Shown here piece by piece: positions 1 to 5,588 of a DNA stretch of 5,588 bases. Below the pieces are notes generated by a model. That model had not been told where the DNA came from. It ran no database searches and saw only the letters and a program-made list of their open reading frames with translations. Made by a program: the position numbers and the translations under genes. Every line of letters begins with the position of its first letter. Positions within the stretch are counted from its first letter, which is position 1. The stretch spans positions 1 through 5,588 of the forward strand of contig JAWLES010000162.1 in the NCBI GenBank assembly GCA_041685935.1, given 5' to 3'. The DNA is from JAIPEK01 sp041685935 (GTDB lineage Bacteria; Desulfobacterota; Desulfobacteria; Desulfobacterales; Desulfobacteraceae).

Positions 1-186
1 GCCTTTCTGTACCGCACCGGGGAACTGGATGCGGATCAGGGAATCGAACAGGTCCGGCAGTTTGTAAACGAGCGCTGGAAAGGGTTTCAGCCGCTTGTCC
101 GGGACAGGGAGCTGATACGGGTGGAGCTCCGGGAGTCCATTTTCTGCGGTCTTTTGGGAATAGAAGATACAAGTGACCTGTTATGA
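1..186 (+). CDS. glpA: Anaerobic glycerol-3-phosphate dehydrogenase subunit A, C-terminal end (partial)
   Basis: This is an open frame running from the window edge to a TGA at 184-186, giving 61 residues of a protein that begins upstream. It contains FVNERWKGFQPLV, followed by a basic/acidic stretch and FCGLLGIE. From memory this matches the tail of E. coli GlpA (FLNERWKGVQP...YQGLCGLE), the part that follows the BFD-like iron-sulfur domain. GlpA is the FAD-dependent catalytic subunit that oxidises sn-glycerol-3-phosphate to dihydroxyacetone phosphate in anaerobic respiration. The FAD domain and iron-sulfur cysteines lie outside the window, so their integrity cannot be judged. The stop overlaps the glpB start as ATGA, which supports co-transcription and translational coupling. 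The glpB neighbour strongly backs the identification. Confidence 0.88.
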   Translation, partial: AFLYRTGELDADQGIEQVRQFVNERWKGFQPLVRDRELIRVELRESIFCGLLGIEDTSDLL

Positions 187-1490
187 ACAAAAGAGTGAAG
201 ACTTCCAGTGACTCGTTCCGTCTTGCCGTGATCGGCGCAGGTACGGCCGGAATTGCGGCCTCGGTGTTTGCAGCGCAGAGGGGAATCTCCACGGTACAGC
301 TCGGTAAACCGTCTGAAATCGCTTTTGCAAGCGGATGCCTTGATCTTTTCAGCATTCTTCCGGGGGAGCCTCCCCGGTCCTTTTCAAATCCCCGGGAGGG
401 AATCCGGGCCATGGCGGCGTCCAACCCGGCCCATCCGTACGCAAGGGTGTCAGAGTCGAAAATACTGGACGGATTCGATTCCTTCACCCGGTTTATGGCC
501 TCCTGCGGTATCCGGTACCACATTGATCCGGACCGCAACCGGTGCATTATCACTCCGGCAGGCACTCTGAAGTCCACCCTGGCGGTCCCTTCGGCCATGG
601 CAGCCGGAGCGGATGCCGTTGAAAAAAAACAGCGGATACTGATCATCGGCATCCACGGGCTTAAGGGGTTCGGGGCAAAACAGGCGGCCCTGCCGCTTCA
701 GCGGGTGCTGCCGGAGATTGAAACCGCTACTGTTGAATTTCCCGGAAGGGAAAATACAGGTGATCTTCTCTGTGAACGCCTTGCCTGGGACCTGGAAAAA
801 CCCTCCGTTCTCGAAGCATTTGCCGGCAGGATCAAACCATTTTCATATCACGTGGATGCGGTGGGGGTTCCGGCTGTGCTGGGGATCTGGCGGTTTGAAG
901 AATTGAGGCGGCAGCTCGAAACGTTTCTGGGCCGGCCTGTTTTTGAAATTCCCGCCTTTGCCCCTTCGGTCACAGGCCTTAGAATGAAGGAGGCGTTTAT
1001 TTCCCGAGCAGCCGATGCCGGAATTACAGTTATCCCGGAAACGGTGGAAAAAATCCATATGGACACACACGGCGGTTTCGTGTTCACCGTTGTACAGGGA
1101 CTTAAAAAAAGAGAAATACGTGCGGAATACCTTATTATGGCAACCGGACGGTTCATGGGAAGGGGACTGGGTGTAAGGGACGGTGCAATCCGGGAGATGC
1201 TTTTTGATATCCCGGTGAATCAGCCGCCGGATCGATCAGGATGGTATCACAGGGACTTTTTTCATCCGGCCGGACACCCGGTGAACCGGGCTGGAATCGA
1301 GACGGACAGCTGTTTCAGGCCGCTTGGGAAAGGCGGGGCTGTATTCCATTCAAGGCTTTACGCTGCAGGCGGAATCCTCGCACATCAGGACTGGAAACGT
1401 GAGAAATCCGGATCAGGGATATCCATTGCAAGCGCCTTTAAAGCGGTATCATCCATAGCTGCCGACACTGGTGCAGGTAAGTGCAAATAA
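183..1490 (+). CDS. glpB: Anaerobic glycerol-3-phosphate dehydrogenase subunit B
   Basis: This 435-residue flavoprotein resembles GlpB, which is about 419 residues in E. coli. In the known enzyme GlpB is a flavin (FMN) subunit partnering GlpA at the inner face of the membrane and passing electrons towards the GlpC subunit and the menaquinone pool. The N-terminus has a Rossmann dinucleotide motif, GAGTAG (residues 18-23), after a beta strand. The segment FASGCLDLFSILP shortly after is typical of GlpB. The C-terminus carries a second flavin-contact region around residues 391-417 (LYAAGGILAHQDW, then SGSGIS), preceded by NRAGIETDSCFRPL, which resembles the GlpB consensus. There is no signal peptide or membrane segment. 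The ATG at 183 overlaps the glpA stop and has no clear Shine-Dalgarno, so coupled reinitiation is likely. No glpC follows; the next gene is an unrelated epimerase 152 bases on, so the membrane or electron-transfer partner must be elsewhere or replaced. Confidence 0.88.
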   Translation: MNKRVKTSSDSFRLAVIGAGTAGIAASVFAAQRGISTVQLGKPSEIAFASGCLDLFSILPGEPPRSFSNPREGIRAMAASNPAHPYARVSESKILDGFDSFTRFMASCGIRYHIDPDRNRCIITPAGTLKSTLAVPSAMAAGADAVEKKQRILIIGIHGLKGFGAKQAALPLQRVLPEIETATVEFPGRENTGDLLCERLAWDLEKPSVLEAFAGRIKPFSYHVDAVGVPAVLGIWRFEELRRQLETFLGRPVFEIPAFAPSVTGLRMKEAFISRAADAGITVIPETVEKIHMDTHGGFVFTVVQGLKKREIRAEYLIMATGRFMGRGLGVRDGAIREMLFDIPVNQPPDRSGWYHRDFFHPAGHPVNRAGIETDSCFRPLGKGGAVFHSRLYAAGGILAHQDWKREKSGSGISIASAFKAVSSIAADTGAGKCK

Positions 1491-1575
1491 CAGGCAGAAA
1501 AATGGTGCAGCTGAAAATGAAGGTATCAAGTGCTGATGTTAAAAAAAGACCAAGGATTCGGGCTTAAAAATCTGG

Positions 1576-1605
1576 TTGACTTTATGCTTTTCCACCCACT
1601 ATATT
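1576..1605 (+). promoter_or_regulatory. Predicted sigma70-type promoter of the methylmalonyl-CoA operon
   Basis: A -35 box TTGACT (1576-1581; 5 of 6 to TTGACA) and a -10 box TATATT (1600-1605; 5 of 6 to TATAAT) are separated by 18 bases. This would place transcription initiation near 1611-1613 and give a leader of about 30 bases before the epimerase ATG at 1643. It sits in the only sizeable gap ahead of four closely packed genes, so it is well placed to drive the whole operon. I see no clear operator palindrome around it. The call is from motif reading only. Confidence 0.6.
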
Positions 1606-1633
1606 GATATTTTGAATTCGAACTTGTAATTTC

Positions 1634-1641
1634 GGGGGGGG
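1634..1641 (+). promoter_or_regulatory. G8 run next to the epimerase start codon (atypical ribosome binding site)
   Basis: Eight consecutive G end one base before ATG 1643. No AGGAGG-like element exists at the usual 5-9 base distance, and no other in-frame ATG, GTG or TTG lies between the upstream in-frame stop (TGA at 1613) and this ATG. The G-run is the only plausible anti-Shine-Dalgarno partner. Its 5' end gives a marginal spacing and its 3' end is too close to the start. Confidence 0.45.
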
Positions 1642-1642
1642 T

Positions 1643-2050
1643 ATGAAAATTGAAAAGATCGATCACTTAGGAATTGCGGTCAACAGCATCGAGGAAGGAA
1701 AAAATTTCTGGACCGATGTGCTCGGACTTGATTTCCAGGGAACGGAAACCGTGGAGGATCAGAAAGTTACCACGGGGTTTTTCCCGGTCGGAGAAAGTGA
1801 GGTCGAGCTGGTTGAGTCCACGACCCCTGACGGCCCGGTGGCCAAGTATATTGAAAAGAAGGGCCAGGGTATACAGCATGTCGCCTTTCGGGTTGATGAT
1901 ATTGAAGCCGCCCTGGAAGAACTCAGGGAAAAAGGGATCCGGCTTATCGACGAGACTCCCCGCAAAGGTGCAGGCGGCGCCAGAATAGCCTTTCTTCACC
2001 CGAAATCCACTTCAGGAGTGCTGGTGGAACTGTGTCAGAAAGAGGACTGA
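1643..2050 (+). CDS. mce: Methylmalonyl-CoA epimerase
   Basis: This 135-residue protein belongs to the vicinal-oxygen-chelate (glyoxalase/bleomycin-resistance) superfamily and has the usual size for the family. It interconverts (S)- and (R)-methylmalonyl-CoA in the cytosol, supplying the R form to the mutase encoded next. The paired beta-alpha-beta-beta-beta modules are visible: KIDHLGIAV (residues 4-12) opens the first and [11 protein letters not shown] (76-86) the second. The likely metal ligands His8, Glu55 (in VELVE), His79 and Glu129 (in VLVEL) match the metal site of the Propionibacterium enzyme by my recollection of the family. The [15 protein letters not shown] segment near 106-120 is characteristic of epimerases rather than glyoxalase I. 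The start is fixed at ATG 1643 because the conserved sequence begins within four residues and no upstream in-frame ATG, GTG or TTG is available. It is the first gene of the operon, followed 20-26 bases later by the mutase. Confidence 0.93.
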   Translation: MKIEKIDHLGIAVNSIEEGKNFWTDVLGLDFQGTETVEDQKVTTGFFPVGESEVELVESTTPDGPVAKYIEKKGQGIQHVAFRVDDIEAALEELREKGIRLIDETPRKGAGGARIAFLHPKSTSGVLVELCQKED

Positions 2051-2064
2051 AACCGACAACAAAT

Positions 2065-2069
2065 GGGGG
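2065..2069 (+). promoter_or_regulatory. GGGGG ribosome binding site that favours the mutase start at 2077
   Basis: Five G precede two in-frame ATGs at 2071 and 2077. The gap to 2071 is one base, which is too short for normal Shine-Dalgarno pairing. The gap to 2077 is seven bases, which is optimal. The spacing therefore argues for initiation at 2077, giving an N-terminus MADKPG. A G-run in the same relation to a start codon occurs before the epimerase. Confidence 0.45.
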
Positions 2070-2070
2070 T

Positions 2071-4200
2071 ATGAAAATGGCTGACAAACCGGGTATTAAA
2101 GACTGGGAGAAACTTGCCGAAAAAGAACTCAGGGGCAAATCCCTTGACTCGCTGAACAGGACAACACCGGAAGGAATTGAAACCAAGCCCCTGTATACCG
2201 CCGAAGACCTTGAGAAGGTGGAATTCATGGACTCGCTGCCGGGGTTCGAACCCTTTGTCAGGGGCCCCAGGGCCACCATGTACACGGGCAGGCCCTGGAC
2301 CATCCGCCAGTATGCAGGTTTTTCCACGGCAAAGGAATCCAACGAATTTTACAAGAAAAACCTTGCTGCAGGCCAGAAAGGGCTTTCAGTCGCATTCGAC
2401 CTGCCCACCCACCGGGGGTATGACTCGGATCACCCAAGGGTTTCAGGTGATGTGGGAAAGGCCGGTGTTGCAGTGGACTCGGTGGAGGACATGAAGATCC
2501 TGTTCGACGAAATTCCACTGGACAGGATGTCGGTTTCCATGACAATGAACGGGGCGGTTCTGCCGATCCTGGCAGGATACATCGTGGCTGCCGAAGAGCA
2601 GGGGGTGGCCCATGAAGAGCTGAGAGGGACCATCCAGAACGACATCCTCAAGGAGTATTTGACAAGAAACACGTATATATATCCGCCTGAACCCTCCATG
2701 CGGATTATTTCGGATATCATTGCCTGGTGTTCGGGAAACATGCCCAAGTTCAACACCATAAGCATCAGCGGATACCACATGATGGAAGCAGGGGCCGACT
2801 CGGTCCTCCAGACCGCGTTCACCCTGGCGGACGGGCTCGAGTACGTCAAGGCCGCCCTGGATGCGGGCATGGACATTGATTCTTTTGCACCCAGGCTTTC
2901 TTTCTTTTTCGGCATAGGCATGAATTTTTTCATGGACATCGCCATGCTGAGGGCGGCACGCTTTCTCTGGGCAGAGCTCATGAGCCGGTTCAACCCTAAG
3001 GATCCCAAGTCGAAAATGCTCCGGACCCATGTCCAGACATCCGGGTGGAGCCTGACCCAGCAGGATCCGTACAACAATATCGTCAGGACCACGCTCGAAT
3101 GTATGTCTGCCGTGCTCGGCGGGACCCAGTCCCTTCATACCAACAGTTTCGACGAGGCTGTCGGCCTTCCCACGGAACTGTCGGCAAGGGTTTCCAGAAA
3201 CACCCAGATCATAGTCCAGGAAGAATCCAGGGTCTGTGACGTGGTGGATCCCCTGGGCGGATCATACTACGTGGAATCCCTGACCCAGAGTATTGTGGAA
3301 AAGGTGAGAGAGATCATAACCGAAATCGAGGAACTCGGCGGCATGGCAAAGGCCATCGAGTCAGGCATGCCCAAGATGCGCATCGAGGAGGTTGCCGCGC
3401 GCCGCCAGGCCCGGATCGACCAGGGACGGGACGTGATCGTCGGGGTCAACAAGTACCGGGTGGATGACGAAGAGGAAATCGAGGTACGGGAAGTCCCTGA
3501 CGAAGTCCGGCAGGAACAGGTGGCAAGACTGAAACGGATCCGCAAGGACCGGGATGCCGCTGAAGTGGAAAAGACCCTGGCCGATATCACCAGAGCTGCG
3601 GAAAACGGGGAAAATTTGCTTTCGGCCTGCCTGCCCGCTGTACGGGCCCGGGCCACTGTGGGCGAGATCACCGATGCCATGGAAAAGGTGTTCGGCAGGT
3701 TTGTTGCCACCACCCAGTGCATATCCGGTGTGTATGCATCCGAAACCGCGGACAAGGGCATCCTGGACTCTTTGAGGGAGAGAACCCGGCAGTTTGAAGA
3801 GAAAAAGGGCAGGCGCCCGAGGATTCTGCTGGCAAAGATGGGCCAGGACGGCCATGACCGTGGTGTCAAGGTGATCGCCACTGCGTATGCGGACTTCGGG
3901 TTTGACGTGGACTTGAGCCCCATGTTCCAGACCCCGGAGGAAGTGGCCCGGATGGCGGTTGAGAATGATGTCCACGTGGTAGGGGTGTCGAGCCTTGCCG
4001 CCGGGCACAAAACCCTGGTGCCGTCCCTTGTGGACGCCCTTGCCAAAGAGGGGGCCTCGGACATCAAGATCGTGGTGGGCGGTATCGTGCCGCCGGGCGA
4101 CTATGAATTCCTGCGCAAGGCAGGGGCTGACGATATTTTCGGGCCCGGCTTTTCAGTCACCGAGTCAGCCAATAGAACCCTGAATCTGATAGAAGTATAG
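2071..4200 (+). CDS. scpA: Methylmalonyl-CoA mutase, full-length catalytic subunit (adenosylcobalamin-dependent)
   Basis: This enzyme (also called mutB or mcmA) interconverts (R)-methylmalonyl-CoA and succinyl-CoA by radical rearrangement. It has 709 residues from ATG 2071, or 707 from ATG 2077. An in-frame GTG at 2032 would add a poorly conserved extension overlapping the epimerase gene and is disfavoured. The N-terminal two thirds form the substrate-binding TIM barrel, with [15 protein letters not shown] (78-92), [17 protein letters not shown] and SGYHMMEAG. Tyr81, Arg199 and His236 correspond at a constant offset of 8 to the active-site Tyr89, Arg207 and His244 of the Propionibacterium enzyme. 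After a linker, the B12 domain starts near residue 580 and holds the base-off/His-on signature DGHDRG (593-598), with His595 as the cobalt ligand, plus [11 protein letters not shown] and [14 protein letters not shown]. Catalytic and B12 domains are on one chain, so it can act as a homodimer; no small non-catalytic mutA-type subunit is seen here. This is a mutase rather than isobutyryl- or ethylmalonyl-CoA mutase, as judged by the RQYAGFS region and the epimerase and meaB neighbours. Confidence 0.95.
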   Translation: MKMADKPGIKDWEKLAEKELRGKSLDSLNRTTPEGIETKPLYTAEDLEKVEFMDSLPGFEPFVRGPRATMYTGRPWTIRQYAGFSTAKESNEFYKKNLAAGQKGLSVAFDLPTHRGYDSDHPRVSGDVGKAGVAVDSVEDMKILFDEIPLDRMSVSMTMNGAVLPILAGYIVAAEEQGVAHEELRGTIQNDILKEYLTRNTYIYPPEPSMRIISDIIAWCSGNMPKFNTISISGYHMMEAGADSVLQTAFTLADGLEYVKAALDAGMDIDSFAPRLSFFFGIGMNFFMDIAMLRAARFLWAELMSRFNPKDPKSKMLRTHVQTSGWSLTQQDPYNNIVRTTLECMSAVLGGTQSLHTNSFDEAVGLPTELSARVSRNTQIIVQEESRVCDVVDPLGGSYYVESLTQSIVEKVREIITEIEELGGMAKAIESGMPKMRIEEVAARRQARIDQGRDVIVGVNKYRVDDEEEIEVREVPDEVRQEQVARLKRIRKDRDAAEVEKTLADITRAAENGENLLSACLPAVRARATVGEITDAMEKVFGRFVATTQCISGVYASETADKGILDSLRERTRQFEEKKGRRPRILLAKMGQDGHDRGVKVIATAYADFGFDVDLSPMFQTPEEVARMAVENDVHVVGVSSLAAGHKTLVPSLVDALAKEGASDIKIVVGGIVPPGDYEFLRKAGADDIFGPGFSVTESANRTLNLIEV

Positions 4201-4203
4201 GTG

Positions 4204-5178
4204 ATGCAGGAACAGGATCTCGAATTTTACACGGACGGTATCTTCAGCGGCAACCGCAGGGTGATTGCCAAGACCATAACTCTTGTGGAAAGCACGCTCC
4301 CTTCGGACCGCAAGCTGGCATCAAGGATCATTGAGCACGTCATCCCGTATTCGGGCAAAAGCGTCCGGTTCGGGATCACCGGTGTACCGGGCGTTGGAAA
4401 GAGCACCTTCATCGAGAACCTGGGACTTTATCTGGCAGGCCAAGGCCACAGGGTTGCAGTGCTGGCGGTGGATCCGACAAGCAGAAGAAGCGGCGGAAGC
4501 ATCCTCGGGGACAAAACCCGGATGGAGAAGCTTGCCGCCCATGAAAATACTTTTATCCGGCCCTCCCCGGCCGGAGATACCCTGGGCGGCGTGGCCGCCA
4601 AAACCAGGGAAATCATGCTGATCTGCGAGGCTGCGGGCTATGACGTGGTCATGGTGGAAACCGTGGGCGTGGGTCAGAGTGAAACCCGGGTGTCCACCAT
4701 GGTGGACTTTTTTCTGGCCCTTCTCATTGCAGGGGCCGGGGATGAACTCCAGGGAATCAAGCGGGGCATCCTGGAGGTGGCGGACGCCGTGGCCATCAAC
4801 AAGGCTGACGGAGACAATCTGGAACGGGCCGAGCGGGCCCGCAAGGAGTATGAAACAGCTCTCCATCTGGTGATGCCCTCCTCCCGATCCTGGTCTCCAC
4901 CGGTGCTTACCTGCAGTTCGGTGACCGAGGGAGGCACGGCAAATGTCTGGCGCAGCGTTGAGGATCACCGCAGGATAATGGAGGACACCGGAGAATTCGG
5001 TCAAAGGCGCCGGCAGCAGGCCCTGGACTGGATGTGGACCATGGTTGAGGACGGCCTCAAGCAGAGGCTGTATGAAAATGAAACGGTTAAACGGAAAATC
5101 CCCAAGATTTCCGAGAAGGTGGAAAAGGAGTTGATATCTCCTTCTGCTGCTGCGGAAGAGATTTTATCATATATATGA
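4204..5178 (+). CDS. meaB: MeaB/ArgK-family G-protein chaperone of methylmalonyl-CoA mutase
   Basis: This SIMIBI-class GTPase has 324 residues from ATG 4204, or 325 from GTG 4201, which is normal for MeaB (human MMAA homologue). Known members bind the mutase, gate adenosylcobalamin loading and protect the enzyme from inactivation; the old name ArgK (arginine transport kinase) is misleading. Visible motifs, numbered from 4204, are the Walker A GVPGVGKST (60-68), the DPTSRRSGGSILGDKTRM switch region near 90-107, the Walker B/G3 segment ETVGVGQSE (152-160) and the G4 motif NKAD (199-202), which sets guanine specificity. The usual SCSAL-like G5 position reads LTCSSVTEGG. The C-terminal helical dimerisation arm is present, ending in SAAAEEILSYI. 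The gene starts at or within three bases of the mutase stop (TAG GTG ATG), with only a weak purine stretch AGAAG at 4191-4195, implying translational coupling and matched synthesis of enzyme and chaperone. Confidence 0.93.
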   Translation: MQEQDLEFYTDGIFSGNRRVIAKTITLVESTLPSDRKLASRIIEHVIPYSGKSVRFGITGVPGVGKSTFIENLGLYLAGQGHRVAVLAVDPTSRRSGGSILGDKTRMEKLAAHENTFIRPSPAGDTLGGVAAKTREIMLICEAAGYDVVMVETVGVGQSETRVSTMVDFFLALLIAGAGDELQGIKRGILEVADAVAINKADGDNLERAERARKEYETALHLVMPSSRSWSPPVLTCSSVTEGGTANVWRSVEDHRRIMEDTGEFGQRRRQQALDWMWTMVEDGLKQRLYENETVKRKIPKISEKVEKELISPSAAAEEILSYI

Positions 5179-5190
5179 AATAAAAAAACG

Positions 5191-5195
5191 AAGGA
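5191..5195 (+). promoter_or_regulatory. Ribosome binding site of sucC
   Basis: AAGGA lies six bases before ATG 5202 in an A/T-rich 23-base gap after meaB. This is a conventional Shine-Dalgarno, unlike the G-runs before the epimerase and mutase. It supports ATG 5202 as the true start. Confidence 0.7.
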
Positions 5196-5201
5196 ATTTT
5201 T

Positions 5202-5588
5202 ATGAAAATACATGAATACCAGGCAAAGGAACTGTTCAGGACATACGGCGTTCCGGTCCCTGAAGGAGCAGCGGCCTTTTCCGGAGAAGAGGCTGTGAAA
5301 GCCGCTCAAAATCTGGGCCATTACCCGGTTGTGGTCAAAGCCCAGATCCATGCAGGCGGCAGGGGCAAGGGTGGCGGCGTCAAACTCGCATCCGGCGAAG
5401 AAGAGGTCAAGTCCTTTGCCAGGGAGATCCTCGGCATGAACCTGGTGACACACCAGACCGGGCCCGAAGGCAAGGAAGTGAAAAAGCTGCTTATCGAAGC
5501 AGGACAGAACATTGAAAAGGAACTGTATCTCAGCCTGCTGGTGGACCGGGAGACTGCCGGTGTCGTGATCATGGCAAGCCAAAGCGGG
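5202..5588 (+). CDS. sucC: Succinyl-CoA synthetase (succinate-CoA ligase) beta subunit, N-terminal part
   Basis: The first 129 residues are present and the frame stays open at the window end; the family is about 385-395 residues long. The product pairs with SucD to interconvert succinyl-CoA and succinate with substrate-level phosphorylation of ADP or GDP. The sequence opens [20 protein letters not shown], the hallmark of the beta-subunit ATP-grasp domain. It continues with [21 protein letters not shown] (nucleotide-binding loop, about residues 42-62) and KKLLIEAG...[11 protein letters not shown], and closes with VVIMASQSG, all close to E. coli SucC. Nucleotide specificity and the subunit interface cannot be judged from this fragment. 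It lies 23 bases after meaB, so it is probably in the same transcript and takes the mutase product directly. sucD is expected just beyond the window. Confidence 0.93.
   Translation, partial: MKIHEYQAKELFRTYGVPVPEGAAAFSGEEAVKAAQNLGHYPVVVKAQIHAGGRGKGGGVKLASGEEEVKSFAREILGMNLVTHQTGPEGKEVKKLLIEAGQNIEKELYLSLLVDRETAGVVIMASQSG

Larger units (their letters stand above)
1491..1642. other. Intergenic region between the glp and methylmalonyl-CoA clusters
   Basis: These 152 bases are visibly richer in A and T than the flanking genes. The first 80 or so bases contain A-runs (for example AAAAAAA around 1540) but no strong GC-rich stem followed by a T-run, so a Rho-independent end for the glp transcript is not apparent. 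The last 70 bases carry the promoter candidate and G-run described separately. I see no credible small gene here on either strand. Confidence 0.7.

Noticed and set aside
1526..1547. Possible terminator: ATCA/TGAT inverted repeat followed by an A-rich run
   Set aside because: The stem is only four base pairs, AT-containing, and followed by A rather than T on the plus strand. This is too weak to call a terminator.
1600..1624. Possible operator: AT-rich near-palindromic stretch around GAATTC downstream of the -10 box
   Set aside because: The symmetry does not extend beyond the six-base core, and no known regulator box fits.
3267..4067. Antisense open frame of 266 codons opposite the mutase gene
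   Set aside because: It is a mirror of the codon structure of the strongly conserved mutase. The translation is low-complexity (rich in Ser, Arg and Ala) with no recognisable domain. Other long antisense frames at 2430-3138 are the same kind of shadow.
4321..5004. Antisense open frame of 227 codons opposite meaB
   Set aside because: It overlaps a complete gene with all GTPase motifs, and its translation resembles no family I recognise.
5001..5582. Antisense open frame of 193 codons over the meaB end and sucC
   Set aside because: The plus strand here encodes a clear SucC N-terminus with a good ribosome site, so the reverse frame is a shadow.
1..5588. A novel or undescribed system, mobile element, CRISPR array or RNA gene
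   Set aside because: All coding space is filled by known metabolic families in one orientation. I saw no direct-repeat arrays, transposase motifs, tRNA-like folds or integration scars.

Overview
The window reads entirely on the + strand and holds the seam between two metabolic gene clusters. The protein sequences suggest a Gram-negative, anaerobic, cobalamin-using bacterium. A Desulfobacterota-type (sulfate-reducing, Desulfobacteraceae-like) host is the best guess. It rests on an anaerobic-type glycerol-3-phosphate dehydrogenase lying next to a complete methylmalonyl-CoA module, on moderately high GC and on overall protein style. The window has no taxonomic marker, so this is inference.

Region 1 (1-1490) is the end of a glycerol-3-phosphate dehydrogenase operon. 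It holds the last 61 codons of glpA, joined by an ATGA stop/start overlap to a complete glpB. No glpC follows, unlike the classical glpABC order.

Region 2 (1491-1642) is a 152-base, AT-richer intergenic stretch. It holds one good sigma70-type promoter candidate (TTGACT, 18-base spacer, TATATT) and an unusual run of eight G directly before the next start codon. I see no convincing terminator for the glp operon there.

Region 3 (1643-5588) is a tightly packed operon: methylmalonyl-CoA epimerase, full-length adenosylcobalamin-dependent methylmalonyl-CoA mutase, the mutase-protecting G-protein chaperone MeaB, and the start of succinyl-CoA synthetase beta subunit (sucC), cut by the window end. Together they interconvert (S)-methylmalonyl-CoA, (R)-methylmalonyl-CoA and succinyl-CoA, then succinyl-CoA and succinate with nucleotide phosphorylation. 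This is the core of propionate or odd-chain oxidation through methylmalonyl-CoA, or of propionate formation in reverse. All key catalytic motifs checked are intact.

I found no mobile element, RNA gene, CRISPR array or evidence of a novel system. The genes belong to well-known families. The points worth a second look are the gene order, the absent glpC and the odd G-run translation starts.
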